Below, one piece after another: positions 19,701-27,460 of a DNA stretch of 64,000 bases. Within the stretch, counting starts at the first letter, position 1. Each line of letters begins with the position of its first letter. Under the pieces are notes generated by a model. That model was not told where the DNA came from. It ran no database searches and saw only the letters and a program-made list of their open reading frames with translations. Source of the stretch: Leptospira bandrabouensis (GTDB lineage Bacteria > Spirochaetota > Leptospiria > Leptospirales > Leptospiraceae); assembly GCF_004770905.1 (NCBI RefSeq), contig NZ_RQHT01000012.1:310001-374000 (forward strand), given 5' to 3'. The translations under genes and the position numbers were made by a program.

Positions 19701-22700
19701 GGCTGTCGTAAAAGGTGGCAGTTACAATACATCGCTTCCGAACTTATCTCCTCAAATGTTGGTATCCTCTATCCGTAACTCCTCTGGTTTGGGATTTGCC
19801 GAAGAAAAAAAGACATACTCCTATTATAACACCCGTTTTAAGCCGGGGGATATAGATTCGAACGAAAATTACGGTTTTGAATCTGTCACGGAAAGGACAT
19901 ATGTAGATGGAGTTCTGAAATTAAGAGAAGTCACTCATTATTTACACAACCCAAACTTCCCTGGTTTTGTGGGGAGTGTTCAGGTATTCACGGGTAGTGA
20001 TGTTTTGGTTTCGGAAGAGTCCAAAGGATATACAAAATTCACTCCACACCAGGGAACCAAATTAGTTTTACAAACTTCCAACGAATCAATCCGGTATGAA
20101 AATGGACAACTGAAAGACCAAGTGGTTAGTACCATGACTTACGATCCTAGTTTTGCTTATTCCTTAAATGTTTCTGAAGAAAACTATAATGGACGAATCA
20201 CTCGGACTGAAATGAACTACCAAACCAATTCCGCTATGAAGATACTTTCTCTTCCCATTGAATCCAAAAAAACAGTGAACGGAAGTTTGGTGGAACATAA
20301 AAAATGGACTTACACTGGTGCCGATATGGCTTCGGAAAGTAAACTGGTAAGTTCGGGACAGTGGTATTCTATTTATTATTCCTATGATGCCATTGGAAAT
20401 GTGACAAGCTCCACAGATTCTTTAGGTAGAACATTGTCTTATGAATATGGTGACATTACTCGCAGTAAACCCACTGTCACAAGGAATGCACTTGGCCAAA
20501 CTAGTAAAAAAACTTACGATCCAAAACTGGATGTGGAGCTAAGTGTAGAAGATCCCAATGGGAATGTAGCCACCTTTGCATACGATGAATATGGAAGGAA
20601 AACTTCTAGTGAATTGGATGGGGAAAAACAAGAATCCATCGAATATTCTTTTGATGGTTCTTATTTTACTACGAAACAAACCACTCACTCTGCTGAGGGT
20701 GATGTGTGGACAAAGGATACAACGGATTTACAAGGAAAGATTGTTAAAAAAGAATCTCTTGTTGTGGAAGGCATTGTTTCTACTGTTGAAACAAAGTATG
20801 ATACTCTTGGACGGGAGATTCAGAAATCCAATGCCTATTTTACTGGTGAATCCCCACGCTGGTCTTATACCTATTATTACACACAAGCAGAAGATGCTGA
20901 GGAACGACCTAAAGAAACCATTGCTGCTACGGGAGAAATTTCCCGAATAGTGTATGGACTTAGGACAAACACTGTGACAACCACAAACCAATCGGAAGTG
21001 ATTCGCACAGAAACTCAAAACCTAGACAATTGGGGAAGGCTTGTTACCAAAACAACACAAGGGGAAACATTACAATATCAGTATGACAATGCAGACCGTA
21101 TGGTTCAAATCTCTGATCCAGGGAATGGGATTACAGAAATTAGTTACGATATTGGTGGAAGAAAAACCAGGTATAGTGATTCCAATTCCGGAACCATTCA
21201 TTACACATACAACGTAGCAGGAGATTTACTGACCCAAACCGATGCCCGTGGAATCGTGATTCGTAAGGAAGTGGATGGAATGGGAAGGATCACAAAGGTA
21301 ATTCCTGGAAATGAAACTCCCACCATTTATGAATATGATTCAGGAAACTCGTTATCGAGTGCTTATGTGATTGGGAAGTTAACCAAAATGACAGATGGAT
21401 CGGGAGTCACGGAACTGGCTTATGATAGAAAAGGAAATGTAACTGGCGAAAAACGGATCATAGACGACTTGCAGGTGTTATTCCAAAGAACCTACGATGC
21501 CTTTGGTCGCGTGAAGACTCTCACTTACCCGGAAGGGACACTCGTTCGTAACCATTATACGGGAACGGGCCAACTTGGCTTTTTGACAATGGACTCTCAT
21601 GATGGGAATAGTTTGAACCATACGGTGGTGAGCTATGAAGGTCCAAAGATCGCGGACGATAAATATTACATAGAAAGAAAAACAGGAAATGGGATTGTTA
21701 CAAAGATTGGCTACGACCCACTTCGTATGCGACCACTATCCCTCGTGACATACTTAAAAGATAGTTCTGTCGAACAAAGTATTAAGTATGATTATGATAA
21801 ACGTGGAAATATCGCAACGATTACGGATCTGATGAATGAATCTCGTAACCAAAGTTTTGAATATGATCCTTTGAACCGAGTGACGAAGGCTATTGGAAAA
21901 TACGGGGAAGAAAACTACAATTACCATAGAAATGGAAATCTTTTGAATAAAGGAGCGTTTACTTATTCCTATGAAAATGGAAATCATATCCATGCTGTGA
22001 CAAGAGTGAATAGTCCAAATACTGGAATCGTTGGTTATGCCTACGATGCGATGGGGAATATGACTACCCGTAATGGGGATACGTTAGTTTATAATGCGCA
22101 AAATAAACTAATGCGCATCGAGTCGCTCGGCGGGGACAAATTCGAATATACTTATGACCATTCGGGGATGAGGATTAAAAAGACCTTACAGAATTCCAAT
22201 ACAACGACTTATAGCTTTGGTAACTATTATGAAATCCACCGAAGCCCCGGCCAACAAGAGAAACATACGTTATATGTGATAGGAGCAGAAGGGGATAAGG
22301 TTGCCCAGTATAGTCGAGGGGATGCCATTCTCTTAGGGCAAATGGCCTCGAACGAGTGGCTAGTGAATCCATTTTGCAAGGATGTAAACATCGATTGTGA
22401 TACGTATTGGAAGAATCGAGTTGGGTTTTCCTTCGTAAGCATTTTAGAAAATACGAATGTGTATGTGGATGGAAAGTTAAGAGAAGGTCATCGAGCGTTA
22501 CCTTGGGTAATGCTGTTAGGATTTCTATTTTGGGTGGTATACAAAACAAGAGACCAACAAGCTGGAATTGACTTAGCGAATAAAACTTCGGATATCTTTG
22601 GAATATCCATTTTACCTATCTTATCCAATCGATTCCAAAAACAGATTCCTCGATATGGAACAGCATTGTTTGTGGTTCTCTTTACTTTTACCACCACAGC

Positions 22701-23772
22701 GGGATGTTTCCCATTGTTACTCGGTAGCGGGGAGGCAGAATCTGGGACACCGATTTGGATGCTTAGTCTTGGAAATGGCATTCCTAATGATACACCATCT
22801 GTTGCCGACGAACCAGGCCAAGGTGGTGGTGGCGGAGGAGGTTCTTCCACAGGAAATGCGAGAGTATTAGGAATGTATTTTTTCCATCCAGACCATTTGG
22901 GAAGTATCACTATGATTACCGATGGAAATGGAAACGTTCTAGCGGGAGGGGAGAGAGGTGGTAAGAGTCATATCACTTACAAACCTTATGGAGAAATATT
23001 CAGGACAGATTCTTATGGACCTGACATTACTAAATTCAAATATACGGGACAAGAAGAAGACCAGGAAAGTGGTTTGTATTATTACAAGGCAAGGTATTAT
23101 GATGCTGGCCTTGCTCGGTTTGTGAGTAATGATGGTATGGTTTTTCCCGATAAAGAACAAGGGATGAACCGGATGATGTATGTGGAAGGGAATCCGATAG
23201 CATTTGTAGACCCAGGTGGAAACAATAAATATATTCATATGTTTAATCGAATTGTGGGTCATGCGATGGGTAAGGATTTTGGCGGACAAGGAATCAATAA
23301 ATTAGGTAAAAATATTTCCACGGGTATAAATAAAGCTGCAGTTAGAAATACCATGTGGGCTTCTGATAGATTATCAATCAGAAGGCATGTTAAATATATA
23401 GCAAGGGAAGGAGCTGAAAAAGGAATTGGTCATAGAAATGAACGGCTTAAGGATTATGCAAAAGACTACATTGAATCAAAAATTGAAACTCTATTGGTAA
23501 AAAGTCTTACGCGGCAACCCCTAACTGATAAAGATTACCAAATAGATGCTGAGGATTTTGTTATTGGCTTTGTAAGATCAGAACTAATTTATCAAGCAGG
23601 ATTGACTTTTGCATCGAATATTGCAGGCAATGTATTAACAAATATAAAAGACAATCCATTTGATATATTTAAATATTACAATAAATATGAAAGAATAAGG
23701 AAAGATACAGATTTGGTAAAAAAAGTAAATTCTTGTAAGACAGGCTGGCTGGCCGCCTGTGTAGAAAAGTAA
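16744..23772 (+). CDS. Giant secreted SpvB/FG-GAP/RHS-repeat protein with variable C-terminus
   Basis: About 2342 residues. A signal peptide (about 1-25) leads into an SpvB-type N-terminal domain (GNASFSIPLSIPVGTGDLTP, SLSYNSG, LGKGWSLGG). At least seven FG-GAP/VCBS calcium-loop motifs follow (DIDGDGISEY, DIDGDGRTDF, DMNRDGRADF, DIDGDGIPEH, DINGDGLLDY, DLNEDGIVDF, DRNADGIPDF; about 450-940), then many YD repeats (about 1200-1870). An unusual insert (about 1890-2040) has two hydrophobic helices and a Gly run. The RHS core comes next (HPDHLGSITM, GLYYYKARYYDAGLARFVS, ending near FVDPGG). The last 190 residues are AT-rich, unrelated in style and unrecognised, as expected for a swappable toxin or effector module. 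Start: 16744 gives a clean signal peptide; an upstream ATG at 16705 is less likely. Confidence 0.85.
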   Translation: MRQIIIRLVLISLFSFLFLSFLGGQKLPQQMPEIGIDPSGNASFSIPLSIPVGTGDLTPSISLSYNSGMGSGLLGKGWSLGGGEYIKRDSVYGINLTNSDHYVSSEYGQLVDSDGSGQLFFSKNESFVSFYPQGNYGLGPTQFVTFDQSGNRSTYGGENAQVLTNNGAVMLWALSELRDSHGETIRYEWELRKGELYLSKIIYAGGARYINFEYEEREDFFNDYSEKQLVVRDWRLKKIRFYSDNSHVHTYEFFYSADSKTKDSLLTKIDFEKDNLFSLSTHLPLEFVYSISHTGVEPKLNSGANPLSNGYGSDQDIGDRMLELLKRAIFEYLSMKASEPPKTQTKLAKAYNKVLPKSIPRAGGGTGNGFDYNALNVEMPTYNPETEFVGRYPLGNKNRDACNWGPIACICTLFPACPPFVRMKCGEYAFFGADACNNGVLSANRAVLPTDIDGDGISEYSRLLGKADGDQIYIRSNDYVNSRDFSSPSFPIKYNTYIDIADIDGDGRTDFAYERSGVLYVAFSNGSGLESPTAFPNVTLTPYIQNYTRTANLAPRDYFVDMNRDGRADFVHFWNDRMSIYLSQGRGFVTEKVIWFDGHRSPLQETMDSNPFIAHRMNQFTDIDGDGIPEHLFVVNVNPPPEQYQLAALKARHFQEVGAADAERLSYTNEILSIFDGAEADGGRKNFLSERVFPDERSLYWSLVNNPGTATSSQKDTITKSIDRQFFEDRLKEIVDRHANELDIEISRIRNADLNGSAYQLVVTKIDTNNKTLSQTIQNIPRNVVGYMGKNWLVDINGDGLLDYVSFTNRNSHFNPYDYGVENAYTLHNEIKVAFNTGGKFDFDHYTNNYINTVVRPDRFAEDNDPNANKVSSFEFTDLNEDGIVDFIVKEFNSANYHVYHGKGNGSFDNRFDFSVESAEINGSRFEDRNADGIPDFFYQYGKNSTTRQILSDSPLTKGGLITKVINQVNGVESQISYIWKKDMPGAVVKGGSYNTSLPNLSPQMLVSSIRNSSGLGFAEEKKTYSYYNTRFKPGDIDSNENYGFESVTERTYVDGVLKLREVTHYLHNPNFPGFVGSVQVFTGSDVLVSEESKGYTKFTPHQGTKLVLQTSNESIRYENGQLKDQVVSTMTYDPSFAYSLNVSEENYNGRITRTEMNYQTNSAMKILSLPIESKKTVNGSLVEHKKWTYTGADMASESKLVSSGQWYSIYYSYDAIGNVTSSTDSLGRTLSYEYGDITRSKPTVTRNALGQTSKKTYDPKLDVELSVEDPNGNVATFAYDEYGRKTSSELDGEKQESIEYSFDGSYFTTKQTTHSAEGDVWTKDTTDLQGKIVKKESLVVEGIVSTVETKYDTLGREIQKSNAYFTGESPRWSYTYYYTQAEDAEERPKETIAATGEISRIVYGLRTNTVTTTNQSEVIRTETQNLDNWGRLVTKTTQGETLQYQYDNADRMVQISDPGNGITEISYDIGGRKTRYSDSNSGTIHYTYNVAGDLLTQTDARGIVIRKEVDGMGRITKVIPGNETPTIYEYDSGNSLSSAYVIGKLTKMTDGSGVTELAYDRKGNVTGEKRIIDDLQVLFQRTYDAFGRVKTLTYPEGTLVRNHYTGTGQLGFLTMDSHDGNSLNHTVVSYEGPKIADDKYYIERKTGNGIVTKIGYDPLRMRPLSLVTYLKDSSVEQSIKYDYDKRGNIATITDLMNESRNQSFEYDPLNRVTKAIGKYGEENYNYHRNGNLLNKGAFTYSYENGNHIHAVTRVNSPNTGIVGYAYDAMGNMTTRNGDTLVYNAQNKLMRIESLGGDKFEYTYDHSGMRIKKTLQNSNTTTYSFGNYYEIHRSPGQQEKHTLYVIGAEGDKVAQYSRGDAILLGQMASNEWLVNPFCKDVNIDCDTYWKNRVGFSFVSILENTNVYVDGKLREGHRALPWVMLLGFLFWVVYKTRDQQAGIDLANKTSDIFGISILPILSNRFQKQIPRYGTALFVVLFTFTTTAGCFPLLLGSGEAESGTPIWMLSLGNGIPNDTPSVADEPGQGGGGGGGSSTGNARVLGMYFFHPDHLGSITMITDGNGNVLAGGERGGKSHITYKPYGEIFRTDSYGPDITKFKYTGQEEDQESGLYYYKARYYDAGLARFVSNDGMVFPDKEQGMNRMMYVEGNPIAFVDPGGNNKYIHMFNRIVGHAMGKDFGGQGINKLGKNISTGINKAAVRNTMWASDRLSIRRHVKYIAREGAEKGIGHRNERLKDYAKDYIESKIETLLVKSLTRQPLTDKDYQIDAEDFVIGFVRSELIYQAGLTFASNIAGNVLTNIKDNPFDIFKYYNKYERIRKDTDLVKKVNSCKTGWLAACVEK

Positions 23773-23803
23773 GGCAGTTTATTAATATTAAGTGAGGTTA
23801 TTG

Positions 23804-24262
23804 ATGATAAAATATTATGTATGTAAAGTCAATTTTCTACTGACGGTTTTCATTTTTTATTTCCATTGTAATGGTATCGGTGGGCCTTCTGTGATCCCCT
23901 ACGAAAATTTTAAAAATCAAGCCGAAAGCTTTTTCTATATAAAAGTGTCTGAATGCGGACGTGCATATTCGGTTAATAGCCCCGATACGCAAAGTTCTCG
24001 AAGCGATGATGGCTTCTTATTAGGACTTTTATCGGGTGCTGCGGGCAAAGCTTCTGAAATTTTGTCTTACGCAGGTCCCATCTATGTGACGAAGAAAGAT
24101 GCGAACTTTTGTTACAAAGCAATACTTGCAGTTCCTTGTGGGCAAAACATATCAGAATTTCTTGCCGCATATAGCGCGACTTACATTGTTCATTGTTCTC
24201 CAGAGAAAGCCTGTATGACAAGTCATCAAAACGGTATGCAAGGAAATTTTTGCAATAGGTGA
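23804..24262 (+). CDS. Small Cys-rich lipoprotein, candidate immunity/accessory partner of the RHS protein
   Basis: 152 residues from the ATG at 23804, which has GAGG seven bases upstream; the longer frame from GTG 23792 is not needed. The lipoprotein signal runs to the lipobox FYFHC. The mature part has six cysteines in a fixed pattern: ECGR, FCYK, PCGQ, HCSP, ACM, FCN. The same pattern appears in the lipoprotein at 27461-27880, with matching blocks VTxKDAxFCY and SVPCG/AVPCG. It begins 31 bp after the RHS stop and ends at a terminator, so it is probably co-transcribed with the RHS gene. An immunity or chaperone role is inferred from position only. Confidence 0.65.
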   Translation: MIKYYVCKVNFLLTVFIFYFHCNGIGGPSVIPYENFKNQAESFFYIKVSECGRAYSVNSPDTQSSRSDDGFLLGLLSGAAGKASEILSYAGPIYVTKKDANFCYKAILAVPCGQNISEFLAAYSATYIVHCSPEKACMTSHQNGMQGNFCNR

Positions 24263-24310
24263 AATACCCTTGCAAAACTAGAAATCGTAAAAAATTTTTT
24301 GGTAAGTTAA

Positions 24311-24338
24311 CAACATTGCTACTAATGTTGATTTTTTT
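24311..24338 (+). terminator. Rho-independent terminator after the RHS/lipoprotein unit
   Basis: CAACATT/AATGTTG form a 7-bp stem with loop GCTACT at 24311-24330, followed by ATTTTTTT. It lies 49 bp after the lipoprotein stop and before the structured repeat at 24361. Confidence 0.7.
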
Positions 24339-24360
24339 CTATCCCCCCTTCCTCAAGCGA

Positions 24361-24428
24361 GAAGGATACGTCGGGCTTGGTCCGTAGGACGGAAGCGCAC
24401 GCGGACCCCAGAGTAGCCTGATCCCGAC
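24361..24428 (-). repeat. Intergenic structured repeat, copy A
   Basis: Read on the minus strand this matches copies at 28025 and 56438: GTCGGG, then GGCTACTCTGGGGTCCGC, CGCTTCCGTC, a hairpin, GACCAAG and GTATCC. The central hairpin here is short (GTCC/GGAC, 24380-24390). It lies in the gap between the convergent lipoprotein and PPK2 genes. A spurious reading frame crosses it, but nothing supports a protein. Confidence 0.75.
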
Positions 24429-24523
24429 AAACAAGAGAAAAGTGATCGCCAAACGGTAGATAAGTTTTGAAATTGCTTCTATGTTCGGGACTCGCCCAAA
24501 TTTTAATAACGCCAATATTCCCT

Positions 24524-25264
24524 TTACTCAAGTTCCTCTTGTAATCGATTCACTACTGTTTCTAAGACTTTGGTCCTTGCAAAATATTTATTGTTAGCCG
24601 GAATTAAAAACCAAGGGGCTTTGGGTGCGTCGGTTTTTTGGAACATTTGGTTGGCTGCTTCTTCGTAAAGAGGCCATTTATCCCGGTTACGCCAATCTTC
24701 GTCTGTAAGTTTCCAACGTTTGAGAGGGTCGGTTTTTCTAGTCTCAAAACGTAACAGTTGTTCATTGGAATCGATATGGAGCCAAAACTTAAATACGATG
24801 GTTCCAAAACTAATCAATTGTTCTTCGAATAAGGCGATTTCTTCGTAGGCCCGCGACCATTCCGATTCGGAAGCAAATCCTTCTACTCGTTCGACAAGAA
24901 CACGACCGTAATAAGAACGATCAAAAATCCCTATATGACCTTTTTTCGGAATGCGATTCCAAAATCTCCAAAGATAATGGTGTTGGATTTCTTCTGCATT
25001 AGGTGCGGAAATATTATGAACTTCAAATAATCTGGGATCAATTTCTTGAGTGAGCCTTCGAATGGCACCACCTTTCCCTGCAGCATCCCAACCTTCGAAT
25101 ACAAATAAAACTGGTCTTTCTTTTTCTTTGGAAAGAAAGGTTAGGTCTCGGATTCGATTTTTTAAAACTTTCATCTTCACCTGGTATTCGTCAGGTGAAA
25201 GTTTTTCTTCCTGGTTCAATTGGTTTAATTGTAAAATGCGGCTCATAGATGAATTAGATTTCAT
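24524..25264 (-). CDS. ppk2: Polyphosphate kinase 2 family protein, catalytic
   Basis: 246 residues covering the PPK2 domain. Walker A is GWDAAGKGGAIRRL (about 57-70) and Walker B is FDRSYYGRVLVERVEG (about 116-131), with the lid-module segment KTDPLKRWKLTDEDW further on. All key residues look intact. PPK2 enzymes transfer phosphate between polyphosphate and nucleotides (AMP, ADP or GDP, depending on class). Its ATG overlaps the stop of the upstream PPK2-like gene (ATGA), so the two are coupled. The subclass cannot be assigned with confidence by eye. Confidence 0.87.
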   Translation of the reverse strand: MKSNSSMSRILQLNQLNQEEKLSPDEYQVKMKVLKNRIRDLTFLSKEKERPVLFVFEGWDAAGKGGAIRRLTQEIDPRLFEVHNISAPNAEEIQHHYLWRFWNRIPKKGHIGIFDRSYYGRVLVERVEGFASESEWSRAYEEIALFEEQLISFGTIVFKFWLHIDSNEQLLRFETRKTDPLKRWKLTDEDWRNRDKWPLYEEAANQMFQKTDAPKAPWFLIPANNKYFARTKVLETVVNRLQEELE

Positions 25265-26016
25265 GGGATAAGCTCCATACCATGATTGATGGATTGAAGT
25301 GCGGTTCGGGAATCATACTGCAAAACTCTCTCTAATCGTTCCAAAATGGATTCAAAAACCAGAAGTTTTGTATCTTCTTTTTTTTCACTGGTGATGATTT
25401 GCCAAGGAGAGTCAATGGTTCGGGAAGAACTCAAAATAGAATCAAAAATCTCAAAGTAACGATTGTAATGTTTTCCTTGGTCTTTGTCAAAGGCAGAGAG
25501 TTCCCATTCCTTTTTCTTTTTTTTAGAATCTTCTAAACGTTTTTTTTGGTCTTTTTTGGAAATATGTAAAAAGAATTTATGAACGATGATTTTGTCTTTG
25601 GATAAGATTCTTTCTGTATTTAGAATGGAGAGAAGCCTGTGGTCGTATTCTGATTGGCTGATTTTTTTTTCGGAACGAAGGAAGGCAAGGCGACTATAGT
25701 AAGTATTTAAATAAAACAAAAACTCCCCATAACGAGGAACCACTCGCCAGAAATTCCAAAGAAAAGGATAACCTCTATCCTCTGACAAATGAACATAAGG
25801 TGAATACACTTTAAATTTTCTCGGGTCCAAACGAATCGTTAACGACTGTAAGATGGAACCTTTTCCCGTAGAGGAAAATCCCTCTAACAAAAAAATATGG
25901 GCAATTTTTTGTTTGAAACTTTCTCGTTGTAATAAAAAAAACCTTTCTTGTAAATCAGTCAGGTCACTTGCCGAATACTTGGGAACTTGGTTGGTTGGAT
26001 GTCTTTCTAAAACCAC
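25261..26016 (-). CDS. Degenerate PPK2-like protein, probably non-catalytic partner
   Basis: 251 residues aligning along its length with the downstream PPK2. It keeps a P-loop-like EGFSSTGKGSILQSL, but the Walker B block FDRSYYGR is replaced by YLNTYYSR, losing the Asp-Arg pair. The lid segment is a Lys-rich stretch (SKKKKKEWELS). In the two-domain PPK2 enzymes that phosphorylate AMP, as I recall, the N-terminal domain is likewise degenerate; here the same order exists as two overlapping genes. The likely start is GTG at 26016, and no good ribosome binding site is seen. It could be a structural subunit of a heteromer with the downstream protein. Confidence 0.75.
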   Translation of the reverse strand: MVLERHPTNQVPKYSASDLTDLQERFFLLQRESFKQKIAHIFLLEGFSSTGKGSILQSLTIRLDPRKFKVYSPYVHLSEDRGYPFLWNFWRVVPRYGEFLFYLNTYYSRLAFLRSEKKISQSEYDHRLLSILNTERILSKDKIIVHKFFLHISKKDQKKRLEDSKKKKKEWELSAFDKDQGKHYNRYFEIFDSILSSSRTIDSPWQIITSEKKEDTKLLVFESILERLERVLQYDSRTALQSINHGMELIP

Positions 26017-26075
26017 AAAGAAAAAGAGTAGGTAAGTTTTTAAAAAAACCTACCATTTTTTCTATTATTTTGGGC

Positions 26076-26435
26076 TTACATGGGTTTGGGAAAACCGGGT
26101 CCCGTAGCTTTTGCGATATGATCAAGGCCTTTGTCTTGGTTTTCATACCTAGGAATTAAGTGCACATGCAAATGAGGAACTCTTTCGGCAATGGCCACAA
26201 TATACATTTTTTCTGGATTGTATTCTTTTAAAATCTCCGTTGCTTTGTGGAGGGCGCGGCCGTAATTTTCAAACTCCGAAAGAGTCAACCCAAACCAGGA
26301 GTCTACGTGGTTACGGTGCTCCATATACAAATACCCTTCCAAGTTTTGGTCTGCTTTTCTCAGGACCCAATTTTCATTTTGGTAGACAATTTGTGTTTCA
26401 TTTTTGTGCGCATCACAGATGGGACAGTTTATCAT
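26076..26435 (-). CDS. HIT-family nucleotide hydrolase/transferase
   Basis: 119 residues from the ATG at 26435, preceded by GGGAAG. The histidine triad HLHVHL sits at about residues 93-98, and an N-terminal CPIC pair may bind zinc. HIT proteins hydrolyse nucleotide phosphoramidates or dinucleoside polyphosphates at the alpha-phosphate. The frame extends upstream to 26534, but that would cross the start of the divergent gene at 26465 and adds no HIT sequence. It is on the same strand as the PPK2 pair, 59 bp upstream, and may share their nucleotide/polyphosphate theme. Confidence 0.85.
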   Translation of the reverse strand: MINCPICDAHKNETQIVYQNENWVLRKADQNLEGYLYMEHRNHVDSWFGLTLSEFENYGRALHKATEILKEYNPEKMYIVAIAERVPHLHVHLIPRYENQDKGLDHIAKATGPGFPKPM

Positions 26436-26464
26436 TCTTCCCAATTTGGCCGATAGGTAAAGAG

Positions 26465-27307
26465 ATGAGAATCTATTTTTTGATCCTTCCCTTTCTATTT
26501 CTGATTGGTGCAGAAAGAACTTTTGCACAAACAAAAGGTGATTCTTCAGAGCCCATTACCGAATTCATTTATTCTATCTCAGAAACCGTTTTTGCCAATC
26601 CCTTCCGCAAAGAAGAAACCGAAATCCGCAAACGAATCCATGAATCCAATACTGCCGAAGTGCGTGAGCTCCGCATCCATCTAAAAAACAATTTACGCAC
26701 CCTTGGTTTAACAGAAAAAGATATCCAATCCAAAAACAAAAATCTATCCATGTTCGAAGAATCTTTGGAAACTCTTCCCAGTCTCGGTGGATTTTTATGG
26801 AAGGGGGAATCAGGAATTCTTTATCAGTGGGGGGACTGGTCTGATTTTTATGAAGATGGGTATAGTCGGGACAAACTCAGGCTCGAAGGACAAATTCCCT
26901 CCTTTCCTATAGACCAAGGAACTATCTATTTTTTTGTGCGAAACCCTCCTGGTTCCCTTCCTGCGGAATTTGGATTTTTAGGTTGGGAATCACATTTTTA
27001 CGCTTTTGGAGATGAAGGTTCCTTACGTTATACCAATGATTTTCATTTAGATCCATCAGAAAGACTTGGTGATTTTCGTAAGGCCTTTGACTCTATTCGA
27101 AAAAAAATCCCTGGCTCCCAAATTCTCACTGCCAACGATTTAACCATCTTTATTGTTCCCGGTGAATCCAAACCGATTTACTATATCTTTCTTTTCCTTC
27201 GGTTTTTTCTCATTGGTTGGACCATCCTGCTTGCCTTTTACATCATTCGTATCAGCCTCTCTCCTCCAAAAAATCATTTGCCCGAAGACAGGCCCCGCCT
27301 ATCCTGA
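26465..27307 (+). CDS. Hypothetical exported membrane-anchored protein
   Basis: 280 residues from the ATG at 26465, which starts a clear signal peptide (MRIYFLILPFLFLIGA, cleavage near TFAQ). The body is mixed alpha/beta with no motif I recognise. A C-terminal transmembrane helix (about 239-262) precedes a short Pro-rich cytoplasmic tail. The topology implies a periplasmic domain attached to the inner membrane. The frame is open upstream to 26240, but that part overlaps the HIT gene in antisense and lacks a signal. Only 29 bp separate it from the divergent HIT start. A tRNA gene follows 18 bp after its stop. Confidence 0.6.
   Translation: MRIYFLILPFLFLIGAERTFAQTKGDSSEPITEFIYSISETVFANPFRKEETEIRKRIHESNTAEVRELRIHLKNNLRTLGLTEKDIQSKNKNLSMFEESLETLPSLGGFLWKGESGILYQWGDWSDFYEDGYSRDKLRLEGQIPSFPIDQGTIYFFVRNPPGSLPAEFGFLGWESHFYAFGDEGSLRYTNDFHLDPSERLGDFRKAFDSIRKKIPGSQILTANDLTIFIVPGESKPIYYIFLFLRFFLIGWTILLAFYIIRISLSPPKNHLPEDRPRLS
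27278..27305 (+). promoter_or_regulatory. Candidate tRNA promoter
   Basis: TTGCCC (27278-27283) and TATCCT (27300-27305) are spaced 16 bp, ending 20 bp before the tRNA 5' end. Both boxes match the consensus at four of six positions. It overlaps the end of the preceding gene. Confidence 0.35.
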
Positions 27308-27325
27308 CATTACATCCATCACCAT

Positions 27326-27400
27326 GCCCTGGTAGTTCAACGGATAGAACATCGGTCTTCGGAACCGACAGTGGGGGTTCGATTCCCTCCTGGGGCACCA
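27326..27400 (+). tRNA. tRNA-Arg (anticodon TCG)
   Basis: A cloverleaf can be drawn by eye: acceptor GCCCTGG/CTGGGGC, D-stem GTTC/GAAC, anticodon stem TCGGT/ACCGA with loop CTTCGGA (anticodon TCG), T-stem GGGGG/CCCTC around TTCGATT, discriminator A, and an encoded CCA at the 3' end. It should read CGA and possibly other CGN codons. It stands alone and borders the AT-rich small-lipoprotein stretch to its right. Confidence 0.93.
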
Positions 27401-27460
27401 ATTTAATTAACACAAACAAGTCCATCTAACAGAACAAAGTCGGGGATCGAACCCTTTGGT

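Noticed and set aside
24322..24531. 69-codon frame over repeat copy A
   Set aside because: It lies on the structured repeat and terminator; no protein features and the other repeat copies are not open in the same way.
26240..26464. N-terminal extension of the exported protein at 26465
   Set aside because: It is antisense to the HIT coding region and would remove the clear signal peptide from the N-terminus.
27438..27456. GGGTTCGATCCCC on the minus strand, resembling a tRNA T-arm 40 bp after tRNA-Arg
   Set aside because: No acceptor or anticodon stem can be built around it and it does not repeat the tRNA-Arg end, so it is not evidence of an attachment site.
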